The notes under the pieces: generated by a model
What the model was told of the DNA's origin: nothing
The model's input: the letters and a program-made list of their open reading frames with translations, nothing else
The model's database searches: none
Shown: in pieces, positions 7,115 through 15,636 of the stretch
Layout: every line of letters starts with the position of its first letter
Position numbering within the stretch: position 1 is the stretch's first letter
Position numbers and translations under genes: made by a program
DNA from: a virus
Strand: one strand, 5' to 3'
Length of the DNA stretch: 36,576 bases
IMG/VR virus record: IMGVR_UViG_3300038415_000117
Location: 1-36,576 of that record

Positions 7115-7762
7115 ATGCGGCATAATTCTAAGGTGAGTACGACTAGCTACCTTCTTACTCGATGGGAAACAACCTTGAAGCGGGCTGAGGCTCAAGGCGC
7201 GGACCCAGGCCTAATCGAAGAGATACTTGGGGCTTACAGTTGTGCAGGTAGGTATTACCACGTCAGAGACCATCTACGTCACATGTTCGAGGTGTACGAC
7301 CGATTCTTTCAAGAACCAAGCCTTGTCCTTGAACTAACGTTTTGGTATCACGACTTCGTCTATGACCCAACCGCCCGTGACAACGAAGTTCGTAGCGCTA
7401 ACATTGGGCAGCTGCGAGTCGAACGGAAGCTTCAGGTGCTCCAAGAGGTTGGGTCCAAAGTACATGACCTGATCCTATTCAGCCAGTACAAAAGGCAACC
7501 AGAAACTCGTGAGGAGATGGTACTCCACGACGTTGACCTGGCAATCTTCGGTGAGGGCGAGGAACTTTTCGGTAAATACGAAAAGGATATTCGTCTAGAG
7601 TATGGGTTCGTTGAAGATGGGGCCTATCGAAAAGGTCGCGCGGAAGTTCTCAGGAAGTTCCAGAGGTATCCGTTCTATTCAACTCAGGAGATGCGCTTCA
7701 GTTCCTATGAGGCCTTGGCGCAGATCAACATTCGCAAGTCAATCGAGGCTCTAGAAGGTTGA
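7115..7762 (+). CDS. HD-superfamily metal-dependent phosphohydrolase (COG4339-like)
   Basis: The pattern fits the predicted HD phosphohydrolases of the COG4339 type: RYYHVRDHLRHMFEVY, then FWYHDFVYDPTARDNEVRSA (the HD pair), then VLHDVDLAIFGEG and a late RKGRAEVLRKF. The HD residues bind metal and hydrolyse phosphoesters, often nucleotides; the substrate is unknown. ATG 7115 and GTG 7133 are both plausible starts. An earlier in-frame codon at 7061 would lie inside the terminator and is unlikely. Its end overlaps the convergent gene 7751-7930 by 12 bases. Confidence 0.8.
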   Translation: MRHNSKVSTTSYLLTRWETTLKRAEAQGADPGLIEEILGAYSCAGRYYHVRDHLRHMFEVYDRFFQEPSLVLELTFWYHDFVYDPTARDNEVRSANIGQLRVERKLQVLQEVGSKVHDLILFSQYKRQPETREEMVLHDVDLAIFGEGEELFGKYEKDIRLEYGFVEDGAYRKGRAEVLRKFQRYPFYSTQEMRFSSYEALAQINIRKSIEALEG

Positions 7763-7930
7763 TCCCCAAGGGATCGGGTCGCCATCCACGAACTCAGCAT
7801 CTGGGTGCTCAAAGCGAACTCGGTCTTTCAAAGCTTCGAGGAACCCACCACGATAACCCCTACCGCGGCCCTCGATGAACCACTTGATGGTGTTACCCTT
7901 TTCATCAACGATAGCGTGGCAGGTGAACAT
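7751..7930 (-). CDS. small hypothetical protein (59 residues)
   Basis: An open frame runs from ATG 7930 to TAG 7751-7753. The product begins MFTCHAIVDEKGNTIKW, has a Gly/Arg-rich middle (EGRGRGYRGG) and ends DGDPIPWGSTF. It has normal coding character, ends next to the HD gene and is preceded by a perfect TTGGTGTAAC box 14 bases upstream. The family is unknown. It is the last gene of the leftward virion cluster. Confidence 0.65.
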   Translation of the reverse strand: MFTCHAIVDEKGNTIKWFIEGRGRGYRGGFLEALKDRVRFEHPDAEFVDGDPIPWGSTF

Positions 7931-7944
7931 GGAGTACGCAGTGG

Positions 7945-7954
7945 GTTACACCAA
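7945..7954 (-). promoter_or_regulatory. TTGGTGTAAC box (class B) upstream of the 59-residue gene
   Basis: A perfect copy of the repeated element reads leftward, with 14 bases between TGTAAC and ATG 7930. It lies in the 38-base gap after the virion gene. Confidence 0.45.
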
Positions 7955-7968
7955 AGCGGCTTCATAGC

Positions 7969-8778
7969 TCAGGGCAGCCCTTGCCATAGTAAGTATGCTG
8001 TAGCTGTACCTGTGGCAACCGTACCCGACACTGTTACATTTGCATAGATTAGCTGTCCAGCTGGGTAAACAGCTTCAAACCCAGTGCTCTGGCCCATGTC
8101 TGATCCCAGGGTGTTCAATGCAAAACCACCAACGATGGACCCTACAGTTGCAGCTGGGAGTATGATCTGGTTTAGGATGATCTGTTGCCCACCTGAAGTT
8201 GATCCTATGCTGACTGTCGAACTCGGGGTACCACTTCCAGTGACGGCTACCTTCACTCGAAGGTCGATGGACATTAACTTCCACCGGCCAGGACCCGTCG
8301 GAGTCGCAGGTCGAGTGTCGATCAGGTAGTTACCCGTTGTGGTCAGATCAATATCAGCAGCCATAGTCACTAGGGTGCTACTAGGTGCGGGTGTTTCCCA
8401 ATCTGCATTGGTGGAAGAAGTAGCAGTAAGTACCTGACCGGGACTTGGGGCTGTGGCTGAAGAGATCGAGACTATTGTCGTCGCACTCTGAAGTCCTGAG
8501 GCGTTACGAAGTGAATCAAGAGCCCCAGAGGTCAGTATGTGGGTTACAGTAACCCCATTGGCATGGGATACGTTTGTCGTCCCCTCTGACCCTCTTTGGA
8601 CGGTGAAAGTAGCCCCGCTGACACCAGTCACCAGCATGAGTTCGCTCTCAACCAAGATCCTGAATTGAGGGAGGGTAGGAAACTCAGAAGGGTCATTGAC
8701 CACCAACGAAGTTACCACCCCATCAATCCCTCCATCGAGAGTCGTGATAGCCTTGTTGGCGAACCGCTCAGTTGTCAT
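7969..8778 (-). CDS. phage virion (tail fibre/baseplate-type) protein
   Basis: From ATG 8778 the product is 269 residues. Residues 25-80 hold a module common in phage fibre and baseplate proteins: a strand ending LPQFRILVESELMLVTGV, then TFTVQRGSEGTTNVSHANG and VTHILTSGALD. The rest is Ser/Thr/Gly/Ala-rich, beta-type sequence without charged clusters, typical of a trimeric receptor-binding or decoration tip. It lies 60 bases downstream of the collagen-like fibre gene on the same strand, so the two are probably expressed and assembled together. A TTG at 8784 is an alternative start. Confidence 0.75.
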   Translation of the reverse strand: MTTERFANKAITTLDGGIDGVVTSLVVNDPSEFPTLPQFRILVESELMLVTGVSGATFTVQRGSEGTTNVSHANGVTVTHILTSGALDSLRNASGLQSATTIVSISSATAPSPGQVLTATSSTNADWETPAPSSTLVTMAADIDLTTTGNYLIDTRPATPTGPGRWKLMSIDLRVKVAVTGSGTPSSTVSIGSTSGGQQIILNQIILPAATVGSIVGGFALNTLGSDMGQSTGFEAVYPAGQLIYANVTVSGTVATGTATAYLLWQGLP

Positions 8779-8838
8779 ACCCAACTAACCAGGCATAAGA
8801 ACTTCAGCTAAAGGTAGGCCCTGCAAGCTTGGAATCAA

Positions 8839-11193
8839 CTAACCATTCGTTGGGGTTTGATCTAGTTGGTAGATATCCCAATTACCCAAAGAGTAAGGGA
8901 TGTATTGAGTACCGACCCCCCAACTTACTGGTACTATGGCTCCTCCGCCCCAGTTGAAGATGTTAGTACCGCCAGCTGTACTAACAGTCCAGTTAGCCCC
9001 ATCAACGCTGTACTCTGAAATGTAATTCACCCCATCAAAACGTAAGCGTACCCAGGTAATACCATTGGTAGTGTGCATGTTGTTTGCAGTTAAACCACCA
9101 TAGTAGTTACGGGTATGACCTGAGAACCCGCAGGCTGATGCTGACAATAGCAATGGACCATAGGGGCTATCCTGAGGCCCAAACATAAACCGATTACCAC
9201 TCCCATCGAGGAGAACTATATTTATACTGGAGTAAGGGTTACCGTCACCACCGCGTGCACCTGTTGGAAGGTACTTGGTGGCCATCGTAATAGTCCAGAT
9301 ACCACCTGGGCCCACGTTCAATGCTGGGGATGGGGGTAGCCAATCGACGTAGTCTGGCGCGGGGTTCGCCAGCAAGCTAACCATTCTAGTGTAGGTATTA
9401 TGTGCTTGTAGAACCGCTGCGTCAGCAATCCCACTCTCATAAGTCCAACCAGAGATATCACCAACGGATAGCGGTATTGGTACAAATCCAGGTAGTATTA
9501 TGTTCCAATGATGACTTATGTCGACTAGTTGCGTTGTATCATCCGTAGGGATATACATAGTTCCATCTGGAAGCCCAGCAGGATCCGGAGTAGCTGAAGC
9601 CAAACCAACATAAATTGTACCCCCGCCACCACCCCCGCCACCGCTAGACCCTTGGAATCCTTGAACTCCTTGAACCCCACTCCCTTGGAATCCTTGGGGC
9701 CCACTTCCTTGAACTCCTTGAACCCCCTGTGGTCCCACATTTCTCATCAACCGGATTCTGGTAATCGTAGTTTGGAATGCGGTACCACTACCGGCTCGCA
9801 TAGCTGAGAGGAATAGGTTGATATCTGCTAATACGTGGCTATGTGAGACTGGAGTACTACTAATGGTTCCTTGGTAAATCGTACTCATCTGACTACGAGC
9901 TGGCCAACCACCACTGTAGTTAGGGGCTGTGAGTGCTTGAACTGAAGATCCGCTAAAGCCACTTGGAACTCTTAGAATAAAGGTTCTCGTACTAGCCCCT
10001 AAGCTATTAGGGGGTGAGCCTATGTAATCAGTATTTCCCTCAATCCACTTTATGGTCACACCAAGCTGATTCACATACCCACGAATTATCCCGATTAGAC
10101 GATCAGTAACACTTCCGGTTCGTGCATACAACCCACCGGCGGTGTTGTCATAATTGGCAGCCTCATTAGAAGTAGCGACATAGATCCACATCTCTAATGG
10201 GGTTGTGACGTCACCCGTAGGAATCACTTGATCTAGAGATACTGCTAAGATGGGTGTGCTAAAGACGCTACCGTATAGATCACAGTATGAGTTTGGGGTG
10301 ATCTGCAAACCTGATCCATTGACAATCTGCATAGCAGTTAGGTCATTGGCGCTATTGAGCTTATTCCAGGTCAAACCCCCAATTGTGTAGGGTCCATCAG
10401 GAGAGAGTACTTGACTTGGTTGGGATGAAAAATCGATCTCCCATACCGCAGCCCATTCGTCAGGCCCCCCACCTCCCCCACTGCCCGAGCCTTGGAATCC
10501 TTGAGCCCCGATATCACCTTGCACGCCTTGAGTTCCGGACCCAACTCCCCCCTGAAAGCCTTGAGCCCCTTGGTATCCAGCTCCAATTGCTCCTTGATAC
10601 CCTTGAGCCCCGATATCACCTTGGTCACCCTGAACACCTTGGTCCCCTTGAGTTCCAGATCCTGTGGACCCTTGAGCTCCTTGAACTCCTTGAACCCCAA
10701 TATCACCTTGGTCACCTTGGTTACCCTGAGTCCCAGCTCCTGTGGACCCTTGAGCTCCTTGTCTTCCTTGAGTCCCAGCTCCTGTGGGCCCCTGAACTCC
10801 TTGTTTTCCTTGAGGCCCTTGGTATCCAGCTCCGCCCCCACCACCAGCCCCCTGCCAACCCTGATTACCTTGGGGACCAGAACCACCAGAAGATGTCGGA
10901 TCCAAACCACCCCTCTGTTGTTCAAACAGTACGCTAATTGCTGATGCAACAGTAGTGTAGTTCGAATCAGGTGATGGTATTATCGGGTTAGTTGAGAATA
11001 ACCCACCAATTATTGACTGTAGAAGCTCTGCCTCAGCATCTAGGTTGGTACTAGTCGTGTTGATAGCACTGTAGATGATTCCAGCAATATGTGCTACGTA
11101 ACTACTAGTGAGTGACCCTGTACCCCAGTGATTCTGACTACTATTGATGCCAGATACGATAGCGTCATAAAAATTAGGGTTGCTATGAGACAT
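8839..11193 (-). CDS. collagen-like tail fibre protein
   Basis: This 784-residue protein has an N-terminal helical domain (1-100), a long collagen-like block (about 103-245) of GxxG[FVYN]QG triplets, a beta-rich domain (about 248-480), a second short collagen block (about 486-523) with a poly-Gly run, and a C-terminal beta-sandwich-like region (about 525-784). Gln replaces Pro in most triplets, as in other phage collagen-like fibres, which form trimeric rods. The C-terminal domain, rich in aromatic and Asn/Gly residues, may bind a surface sugar. ATG 11193 is preceded by GGGAA. Confidence 0.85.
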   Translation of the reverse strand: MSHSNPNFYDAIVSGINSSQNHWGTGSLTSSYVAHIAGIIYSAINTTSTNLDAEAELLQSIIGGLFSTNPIIPSPDSNYTTVASAISVLFEQQRGGLDPTSSGGSGPQGNQGWQGAGGGGGAGYQGPQGKQGVQGPTGAGTQGRQGAQGSTGAGTQGNQGDQGDIGVQGVQGAQGSTGSGTQGDQGVQGDQGDIGAQGYQGAIGAGYQGAQGFQGGVGSGTQGVQGDIGAQGFQGSGSGGGGGPDEWAAVWEIDFSSQPSQVLSPDGPYTIGGLTWNKLNSANDLTAMQIVNGSGLQITPNSYCDLYGSVFSTPILAVSLDQVIPTGDVTTPLEMWIYVATSNEAANYDNTAGGLYARTGSVTDRLIGIIRGYVNQLGVTIKWIEGNTDYIGSPPNSLGASTRTFILRVPSGFSGSSVQALTAPNYSGGWPARSQMSTIYQGTISSTPVSHSHVLADINLFLSAMRAGSGTAFQTTITRIRLMRNVGPQGVQGVQGSGPQGFQGSGVQGVQGFQGSSGGGGGGGGTIYVGLASATPDPAGLPDGTMYIPTDDTTQLVDISHHWNIILPGFVPIPLSVGDISGWTYESGIADAAVLQAHNTYTRMVSLLANPAPDYVDWLPPSPALNVGPGGIWTITMATKYLPTGARGGDGNPYSSINIVLLDGSGNRFMFGPQDSPYGPLLLSASACGFSGHTRNYYGGLTANNMHTTNGITWVRLRFDGVNYISEYSVDGANWTVSTAGGTNIFNWGGGAIVPVSWGVGTQYIPYSLGNWDIYQLDQTPTNG
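10459..10884 (-). repeat. collagen-like coding repeat
   Basis: About 140 codons of tandem Gly-x-y triplets, with recurring 9- to 30-base DNA units such as CAAGGTGATATTGG and CAAGGAGTTCAAGG read leftward. A shorter block lies at about 9625-9735. Copies of this kind recombine easily, so length may vary between relatives. Confidence 0.85.
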
Positions 11194-11279
11194 GTGATTG
11201 GGTTCCCGTCTAAGCCCAATTCATAGACAGATCATTCATCCGTGACAAATGAAACCCCTAGTACTACATTACGTGCATC

Positions 11280-11690
11280 ATGCCCGTTGTCAAAAGCATC
11301 CGCGACTTGTTCTCAGGGGGTCAAGACACCAACCCCACGCTTCGAGATCACGCGAATGATCGAGTCGCAGAGGATGAACGATACGTTCTCCCTCCTGAGG
11401 CCCCATTGTTTACAGCGCGCATGCCCGGGGATCCTGATGACCACCCACTGATGGAGTCGCAAAGGAACAACCCCTTCTACGGAATCAGCCCTCAGAAAGT
11501 CTCAAAGTTGCTCCAGGAAGGGATGATACGTCCTGAGCAAGAGAGGCAAGCTCGCGCGTGGGTTGACCAGTATCAGAAGCTGACGGGCGAAACCTTGTAC
11601 AACGGGCGTAACCACAACTTTGAAGAACCAGAGGTCACCGGAGAGAACAAGTGTGGGCTCCGGCGCGCAGACCCCTGGCCATTCAAATAG
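11280..11690 (+). CDS. hypothetical protein
   Basis: This 136-residue hydrophilic protein, rich in Pro, Asp and Arg, has no membrane segment. The central stretch NPFYGISPQKVSKLLQEGMI looks like a short helical motif. It starts at ATG 11280 and diverges from the fibre gene. It abuts the convergent gene at 11691 with no gap. A virion-associated or assembly role is only a guess from position. Confidence 0.6.
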   Translation: MPVVKSIRDLFSGGQDTNPTLRDHANDRVAEDERYVLPPEAPLFTARMPGDPDDHPLMESQRNNPFYGISPQKVSKLLQEGMIRPEQERQARAWVDQYQKLTGETLYNGRNHNFEEPEVTGENKCGLRRADPWPFK

Positions 11691-12248
11691 CTAACAATCT
11701 ACTAGGTAGCCGTCCTTGAGCCACCCATGGTACTTGCCAGGGAAGAGTATGCTAGGGGTGACAGTTATCTTGGGAATCTCACCGGTGCGAGTCCACGCTG
11801 GGCCCCTCGAACCATCATTGTTCGTTGACGGGCCATCGACAATCCAAGGACCACCGGGGGTTATCACGACTAGACAGTGACGGTCTGGACCCTTCCAATG
11901 GTACCAATCACCATAGTACATAGCTCCTACCGGGGCATCTGATAGTGTGACCCTGAGGGCTAGGTGATCAGATCTCCAATACAACCTAGTAAGTTGGTGT
12001 TGCCACTCATCCTCAGGCTTGAACTTATACCCACAAGGGCATTCGGTTGGCCACCTAGGATCATCATGTTCGATGCCCGTCCCCGGCTCACCATCATGCG
12101 GGATCGCTAGATCATAGGGGACAACGTTGATCTCTACCGAACAGGTGTGGTACTTCGTATTGGGGCAATCGTTCGAGTAGGTGAATCTCCTTAGGGTTTC
12201 TTGGGCAAAAGCGGTAGGCCTTAGAAAGAAACACTCTATGGCAGCCAT
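11691..12248 (-). CDS. DUF6527-like protein
   Basis: This 185-residue protein has a CPCGYKFKPEDEW zinc-ribbon-like pair, then APVGAMYYGDWYHWKGPD, TPGGPWIVDG and a C-terminal VTPSILFPGKYHGWLKDG. The last motif (PSI, then a HG-L-x-G block) resembles the phage and bacterial family annotated as DUF6527, whose function is unknown. ATG 12248 follows TTGAGGC. It is the second gene of a leftward pair with the DUF2786 protein, 26 bases apart. Confidence 0.6.
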   Translation of the reverse strand: MAAIECFFLRPTAFAQETLRRFTYSNDCPNTKYHTCSVEINVVPYDLAIPHDGEPGTGIEHDDPRWPTECPCGYKFKPEDEWQHQLTRLYWRSDHLALRVTLSDAPVGAMYYGDWYHWKGPDRHCLVVITPGGPWIVDGPSTNNDGSRGPAWTRTGEIPKITVTPSILFPGKYHGWLKDGYLVDC

Positions 12249-12274
12249 GCCTCAACGGGATATTGAATGGTTAG

Positions 12275-12715
12275 TCACTTACTGGTTCGAGCCAATTGGT
12301 AGCCCCCTTGCCACCCACTCTTAGATACTAGCACTCCATGCCTGACTTTTGAGAGCAAGCACGTGCGCAACTGACTGTAGTAAGTATCCCATTGGCTGTG
12401 TGTAATTTCTCCAGAGAAGATGGCATTCTCGGCTAGCTCGGTGGCCTTGATCATCGGGTACTCTCCGACGATCGATTTTCTCACTAGCTCGGATACAGCC
12501 TTATTAACACGCTCTTCAGCCAACCTCTGGGTTTTCTGCGCCGCCACCCCTGGGGTTCTTCGTACCTTTCCAACTTCGACTGGACTCACCAATAGGTCAT
12601 ACTTCCGTATCAATCTCACGGCGCTCATGGCCGCGTTCCGTGATTCCTCTTGATCCGGACCGCTATCCAAAGCCAAGGATATCAAGTCTTGAACCTTGTC
12701 CAACGGGGATTTCAT
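12275..12715 (-). CDS. DUF2786-domain protein
   Basis: From ATG 12715 the product is 146 residues. The first 45 fit the DUF2786 pattern: a helix SPLDKVQDLISLALD, then EESRNAAMSAVRLIRKYDLL. The domain is common in phages and often fused to SprT-like or other modules; its role is unknown. The C-terminal half is helical with basic stretches. A GTG at 12730 would extend the frame, but it overlaps the box CCGGTGTACC, which ends 8 bases before ATG 12715. Confidence 0.7.
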   Translation of the reverse strand: MKSPLDKVQDLISLALDSGPDQEESRNAAMSAVRLIRKYDLLVSPVEVGKVRRTPGVAAQKTQRLAEERVNKAVSELVRKSIVGEYPMIKATELAENAIFSGEITHSQWDTYYSQLRTCLLSKVRHGVLVSKSGWQGGYQLARTSK

Positions 12716-12723
12716 GACTACCT

Positions 12724-12733
12724 GGTACACCGG
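12724..12733 (-). promoter_or_regulatory. class B box (CCGGTGTACC) before the DUF2786 gene
   Basis: The variant of the repeated TTGGTGTA[AG]C element ends exactly eight bases before ATG 12715, the spacing also seen at 18826, 20667, 30853 and 32907. Confidence 0.4.
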
Positions 12734-12768
12734 TGTGAACTCGGAAACCCATGGTTACGCGCATGAAC

Positions 12769-12796
12769 TTGACTTTGATCTGACTCAGTGTAATAG
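12769..12796 (+). promoter_or_regulatory. class A-like promoter before gene 12835
   Basis: TTGACT (12769-12774), a 16-base spacer ending CAGTG, and TAATAG (12791-12796) make a good sigma70-type promoter. The gene starts 38 bases further on. The leader contains GAAGG followed by ATGTGA (12817-12822), a start-stop element. Confidence 0.5.
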
Positions 12797-12834
12797 GGGG
12801 CTCTGGGAATTGAAGGATGTGAGTTGCTTTGGTG

Positions 12835-13434
12835 ATGAATCGACCCCGAGTATCGAGACTACTTTTTGATGAATCAGAGACTCCAGAGGGCATCGCTCGA
12901 CGCATAGTTCGAGCTTTTGACCCAGGAGAGACTTTCTGTGTAAAGGGAAAGTTCTTTCGGGTGTCTGGCGGGAGAACCGCCAATGAGACGATCCCAGAGA
13001 ATGTGATTGGGAGCAAGTACACCCTTGTCCTAAACATCGGGGAGCCTGAGCCACCCCCACTAGTAGCCCAGGTGGTGGAGCCCATCTTAGAGGCTCCTGC
13101 CCGGGTTGAGCCTACCAACTTCATCCCACCCCCACCCCCGTCGTCTGCTGTCCAGAATCACATACCACGGAAGCCAACATCCAAGAGTGGTGAGTACGCA
13201 ATCGTCAGGGAAGGGGCCGCCCTAGCCACCAAAGAAGGGCCGCCCAAAGTCCAGGTAGCTCCCGGTCAAGTATGGGAGTCCAAGGACCGAAGACGCAACA
13301 CGTCCTTTACAGTTGCTTCGGTCGACAATGAGTTCCTGTATACAGTCAAGGGTGGAAAGATTTCTCTCAAACGGATGAGGAACTATCGCTTGGTCGAGGG
13401 GTCTGATACAGTACCCAAGCAATCTTCCGGCTAG
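12835..13434 (+). CDS. hypothetical protein with C-terminal SH3-like beta domain
   Basis: From ATG 12835 the product is 199 residues in two parts joined by a Pro-rich linker (PPPPPSS, about residue 100). The N-terminal part (RRIVRAFDPGETFCVKGKFF) is unrecognised. The C-terminal 55 residues (VAPGQVWESKDRRRNTSF, then FLYTVKGGKISLKRMRNY) resemble small phage beta domains of the form PGxxWxxxDxRR. The function is unknown. GTG 12832 is an alternative start. It converges on the methyltransferase with no gap. Confidence 0.6.
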   Translation: MNRPRVSRLLFDESETPEGIARRIVRAFDPGETFCVKGKFFRVSGGRTANETIPENVIGSKYTLVLNIGEPEPPPLVAQVVEPILEAPARVEPTNFIPPPPPSSAVQNHIPRKPTSKSGEYAIVREGAALATKEGPPKVQVAPGQVWESKDRRRNTSFTVASVDNEFLYTVKGGKISLKRMRNYRLVEGSDTVPKQSSG

Positions 13435-14628
13435 TTACTCACTCTCCAGCTTGAACACGAGATTGGCGGCCTCATCCCTGTCGCGCGCATCTTCGATTCG
13501 TTGAAGAGCATTGGCTACTCGATTCTTGAGGACTGGCCAGGTCTTGGGATCCCTCTCGATGCCAAGGAACCCAAAGCCAAGCTCAGCAGCAGCTACCAGG
13601 GTGGTACCGGATCCCGCGAAGGGGTCAAGTACCTTACCACCTTGAGGGGTGATCAATCTTACCAAATAGGTCATCAATTTCAACGACTTGACCGTCTTGT
13701 GCTCATTGACTAACCCCTCATCGAGGTCAGCGCTCTTCTCTTTCGTCGAGGGCTTCGCAATGTACTGGAAGGCCTCATCGTAGTCGGGATCAAAGGTCTG
13801 GAAGAATCTAGAAGCGCCATTCTCTTGCTCGTTCAGGATTCGAACTGGGCATCCTGGCTCGCACTCGTAGATCGGGACCCCCTCGTTCCCGTAGACTCTC
13901 GAATTGGGCTTTCCATCCCCAACATCTGCCCCCGTAGCGTAGAACCCACCTGGCCGCTTCCCTCCAGGGTCACCCCTCTGGTCCCCTTTGAGGAGCTGAG
14001 TCCCTACCCGTTTACAACTAGAATTGTGCGAAAATACAACATCCGCAGGCCATCTCCCAAGCGGGTGACAGTTGATCCCTTGCCCGGGAGGAGCTGCCAC
14101 CTTGTCAGCTTCAGGCTTTGAGGTAAACCCTGATCTCTTCCATGACTCGGGTCGATCCGCTTCATCCCAATCAGTGTATACCCGGGACGCGTCGATATTG
14201 AGGACTCCGGTCCCGTATCTGAGCAGGTTCTCAATGATCTTACCACTGATGGGTTTCCGAATCAGCCACCAATCTTCGATAGCCGGCTTCACTCCCGTGT
14301 GGTAACCAGACCATTTATCAGCCTCCTCTGTAAGTCCTTGGGCCAATAGGGCCTTTTTGATGTCTAATCCTTTTTTATACCCTTGCGAAAACAAATGTAC
14401 TAGTCGGTCGCGAATCTCGAACCCAGATCTCTCCAAGGCCATCCCAGTATGGTGGCTGGTGCGCGGGAGAGCCCAGACCAATCCGAAGGCCCCAGGTTTG
14501 AGCACTCGGTAGACCTCGGTGAAGACACTCACTAGGAAGTTCTGGAAGGCAAGTAGCTCTGCCCGCCCCTCGACTTCCTCGACTTCCTTGTCTTCAGGTT
14601 TGAAGGAATCCCACTCTTCCCCCATCAT
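13435..14628 (-). CDS. DNA methyltransferase, large C-terminal part
   Basis: The frame carries the rest of a DNA-methylase of the N4/N6 class: VLDPFAGSGTTLVAAAELG (motif I, SAM binding) and GIERDP near the C-terminus, with LVWALPRTSH and a helical target-recognition region between. In this order (catalytic motif first, SAM motif last) it is a beta-type enzyme. The first available ATG is 14628, but then the catalytic DPPY motif is missing. It is encoded immediately upstream in the same frame, behind an in-frame TAA (separate entry). As written the protein should be inactive unless the stop is read through or the gene is a recent pseudogene. Confidence 0.8.
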   Translation of the reverse strand: MMGEEWDSFKPEDKEVEEVEGRAELLAFQNFLVSVFTEVYRVLKPGAFGLVWALPRTSHHTGMALERSGFEIRDRLVHLFSQGYKKGLDIKKALLAQGLTEEADKWSGYHTGVKPAIEDWWLIRKPISGKIIENLLRYGTGVLNIDASRVYTDWDEADRPESWKRSGFTSKPEADKVAAPPGQGINCHPLGRWPADVVFSHNSSCKRVGTQLLKGDQRGDPGGKRPGGFYATGADVGDGKPNSRVYGNEGVPIYECEPGCPVRILNEQENGASRFFQTFDPDYDEAFQYIAKPSTKEKSADLDEGLVNEHKTVKSLKLMTYLVRLITPQGGKVLDPFAGSGTTLVAAAELGFGFLGIERDPKTWPVLKNRVANALQRIEDARDRDEAANLVFKLESE

Positions 14629-14643
14629 GCCAATTCCGCTTAG

Positions 14644-14757
14644 TTATGGGGGGTCGGTGACCACGGAGTCGACTGAGTTAGAGGGGAGGGCCCTCATAAT
14701 CTCACGACAATCTCCAAGGATCACACGACCCCGCTCCTTGCTTAATTCGAGTCCCAT
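14644..14757 (-). pseudogene. N-terminal part of the same methyltransferase, ended by TAA at the DPPY tyrosine
   Basis: From ATG 14757 there are 37 codons that read as a normal methylase start (RVILGDCREIMRALPSNSVD, then VVTDPP). The next codon, 14646-14644, is TAA where Tyr of DPPY belongs. The same frame continues as LSGIGMMGEEWD and the rest of the enzyme. Family members usually read DPPY followed by G and a short loop, so either a substitution (TAT/TAC to TAA) or an in-frame 3-base loss could have made the stop. Both parts keep intact coding sequence, so the event is recent, an assembly error, or a read-through site. Confidence 0.75.
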
Positions 14758-14781
14758 TATCTACCTATCAATCTTACAGTT

Positions 14782-15636
14782 ATGAATCGAACATGCCCTG
14801 TGTGTAATGTGGCCTACAATGCTAACCCTACTCGGTTGAAATTTGGGAGGCAGACTACATGTAGTCGAAAGTGCTCCTACTTGTTTAGGGGACAGCTTCT
14901 AACCACAAGCAAGGAACTTACTTGTGGTTATTGTGGGTCTAAATTTCGTAGGTCCCCATCGAGCGCTAAAACAAAACATGGGTTAAATTATTGTTCTCGG
15001 GAGTGCGGCTATCAAGCTGCTAGGCGTGGGTTGACCCCGCATGAGGTAACTAAGAAGTACACTTACACCGAGGAGAGTAAAGCCAGGTTAGTGGCCGCAG
15101 CTAGCAAGCCAAAAGGAAAGAGGGTCTACCATCCGCTGACTTGTTCAAATTGTGGGGTTAGGTTCGAAGACAAGTGGTATGGCAGAGCTAGAAAAAGTGG
15201 AATGACTTTCTGCTCTCCGAAGTGTTGTAATGAGTACAGAAAAGGGGATAAGAACCCCGCCTGGAGAGGTGGTCATCCTGAGTACTATGGCAATAACTGG
15301 AGGGCTATTAGGAGAGCAGTACGGGAGCGAGATAGTTACACTTGTCAAAGGTGTGGTAAGAAACCACCTAAGTTACCAGATGTTCACCATATTAAGCCAA
15401 TAGGGACTTTCAAGACACCTGAAGAGGGTAACTACCCCGAGAATCTAGTCAGCCTTTGCCATCCTTGCCACATGTATGTTGAGTGGAATGGGATGGACTT
15501 TGAGTGGCCCAAGAAGAGGGTCATACCCCTGAGACAAGGCGGTATTGCTGGTATAGCACCCCTCGATGATGCGGTCATATCTGGACCTGATGGGTTTCTG
15601 GGTCAACAACAACGCCTTCGGGTGGTGGGATCTTGA
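14782..15636 (+). CDS. HNH homing endonuclease with zinc-finger repeats
   Basis: The 284 residues hold three similar zinc fingers (CPVC...CSRKC, CGYCG...CSREC, CSNCG...CSPKC, each about 25-30 residues between pairs), a basic linker, and the HNH nuclease: CQRCGKKPPKLPDVHHIKPI, then NLVSLCHPCHMYVEW. HNH enzymes cut double-stranded DNA with a metal. Free-standing ones on phages act as homing endonucleases. The gene diverges from the methyltransferase with 24 bases between starts, and its last 62 bases overlap the convergent gene 15575-15985. The C-terminal 35 residues after VEWNGMDFEWPKK lie mostly in that overlap and look like a run-on tail. Confidence 0.9.
   Translation: MNRTCPVCNVAYNANPTRLKFGRQTTCSRKCSYLFRGQLLTTSKELTCGYCGSKFRRSPSSAKTKHGLNYCSRECGYQAARRGLTPHEVTKKYTYTEESKARLVAAASKPKGKRVYHPLTCSNCGVRFEDKWYGRARKSGMTFCSPKCCNEYRKGDKNPAWRGGHPEYYGNNWRAIRRAVRERDSYTCQRCGKKPPKLPDVHHIKPIGTFKTPEEGNYPENLVSLCHPCHMYVEWNGMDFEWPKKRVIPLRQGGIAGIAPLDDAVISGPDGFLGQQQRLRVVGS

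Noticed and set aside
10371-10949. Open frames on both strands across the collagen-like region, some over 180 codons long
   Set aside because: They are by-products of the regular Gly-x-y codon repeats in the fibre gene; their sequences are low-complexity Leu/Pro/Ser runs without starts or ribosome binding sites.
12663-13124. Leftward 153-codon frame opposite gene 12835-13434
   Set aside because: It overlaps both the DUF2786 gene and the gene opposite, and its product is Ser/Thr/Arg-rich with no start signal.
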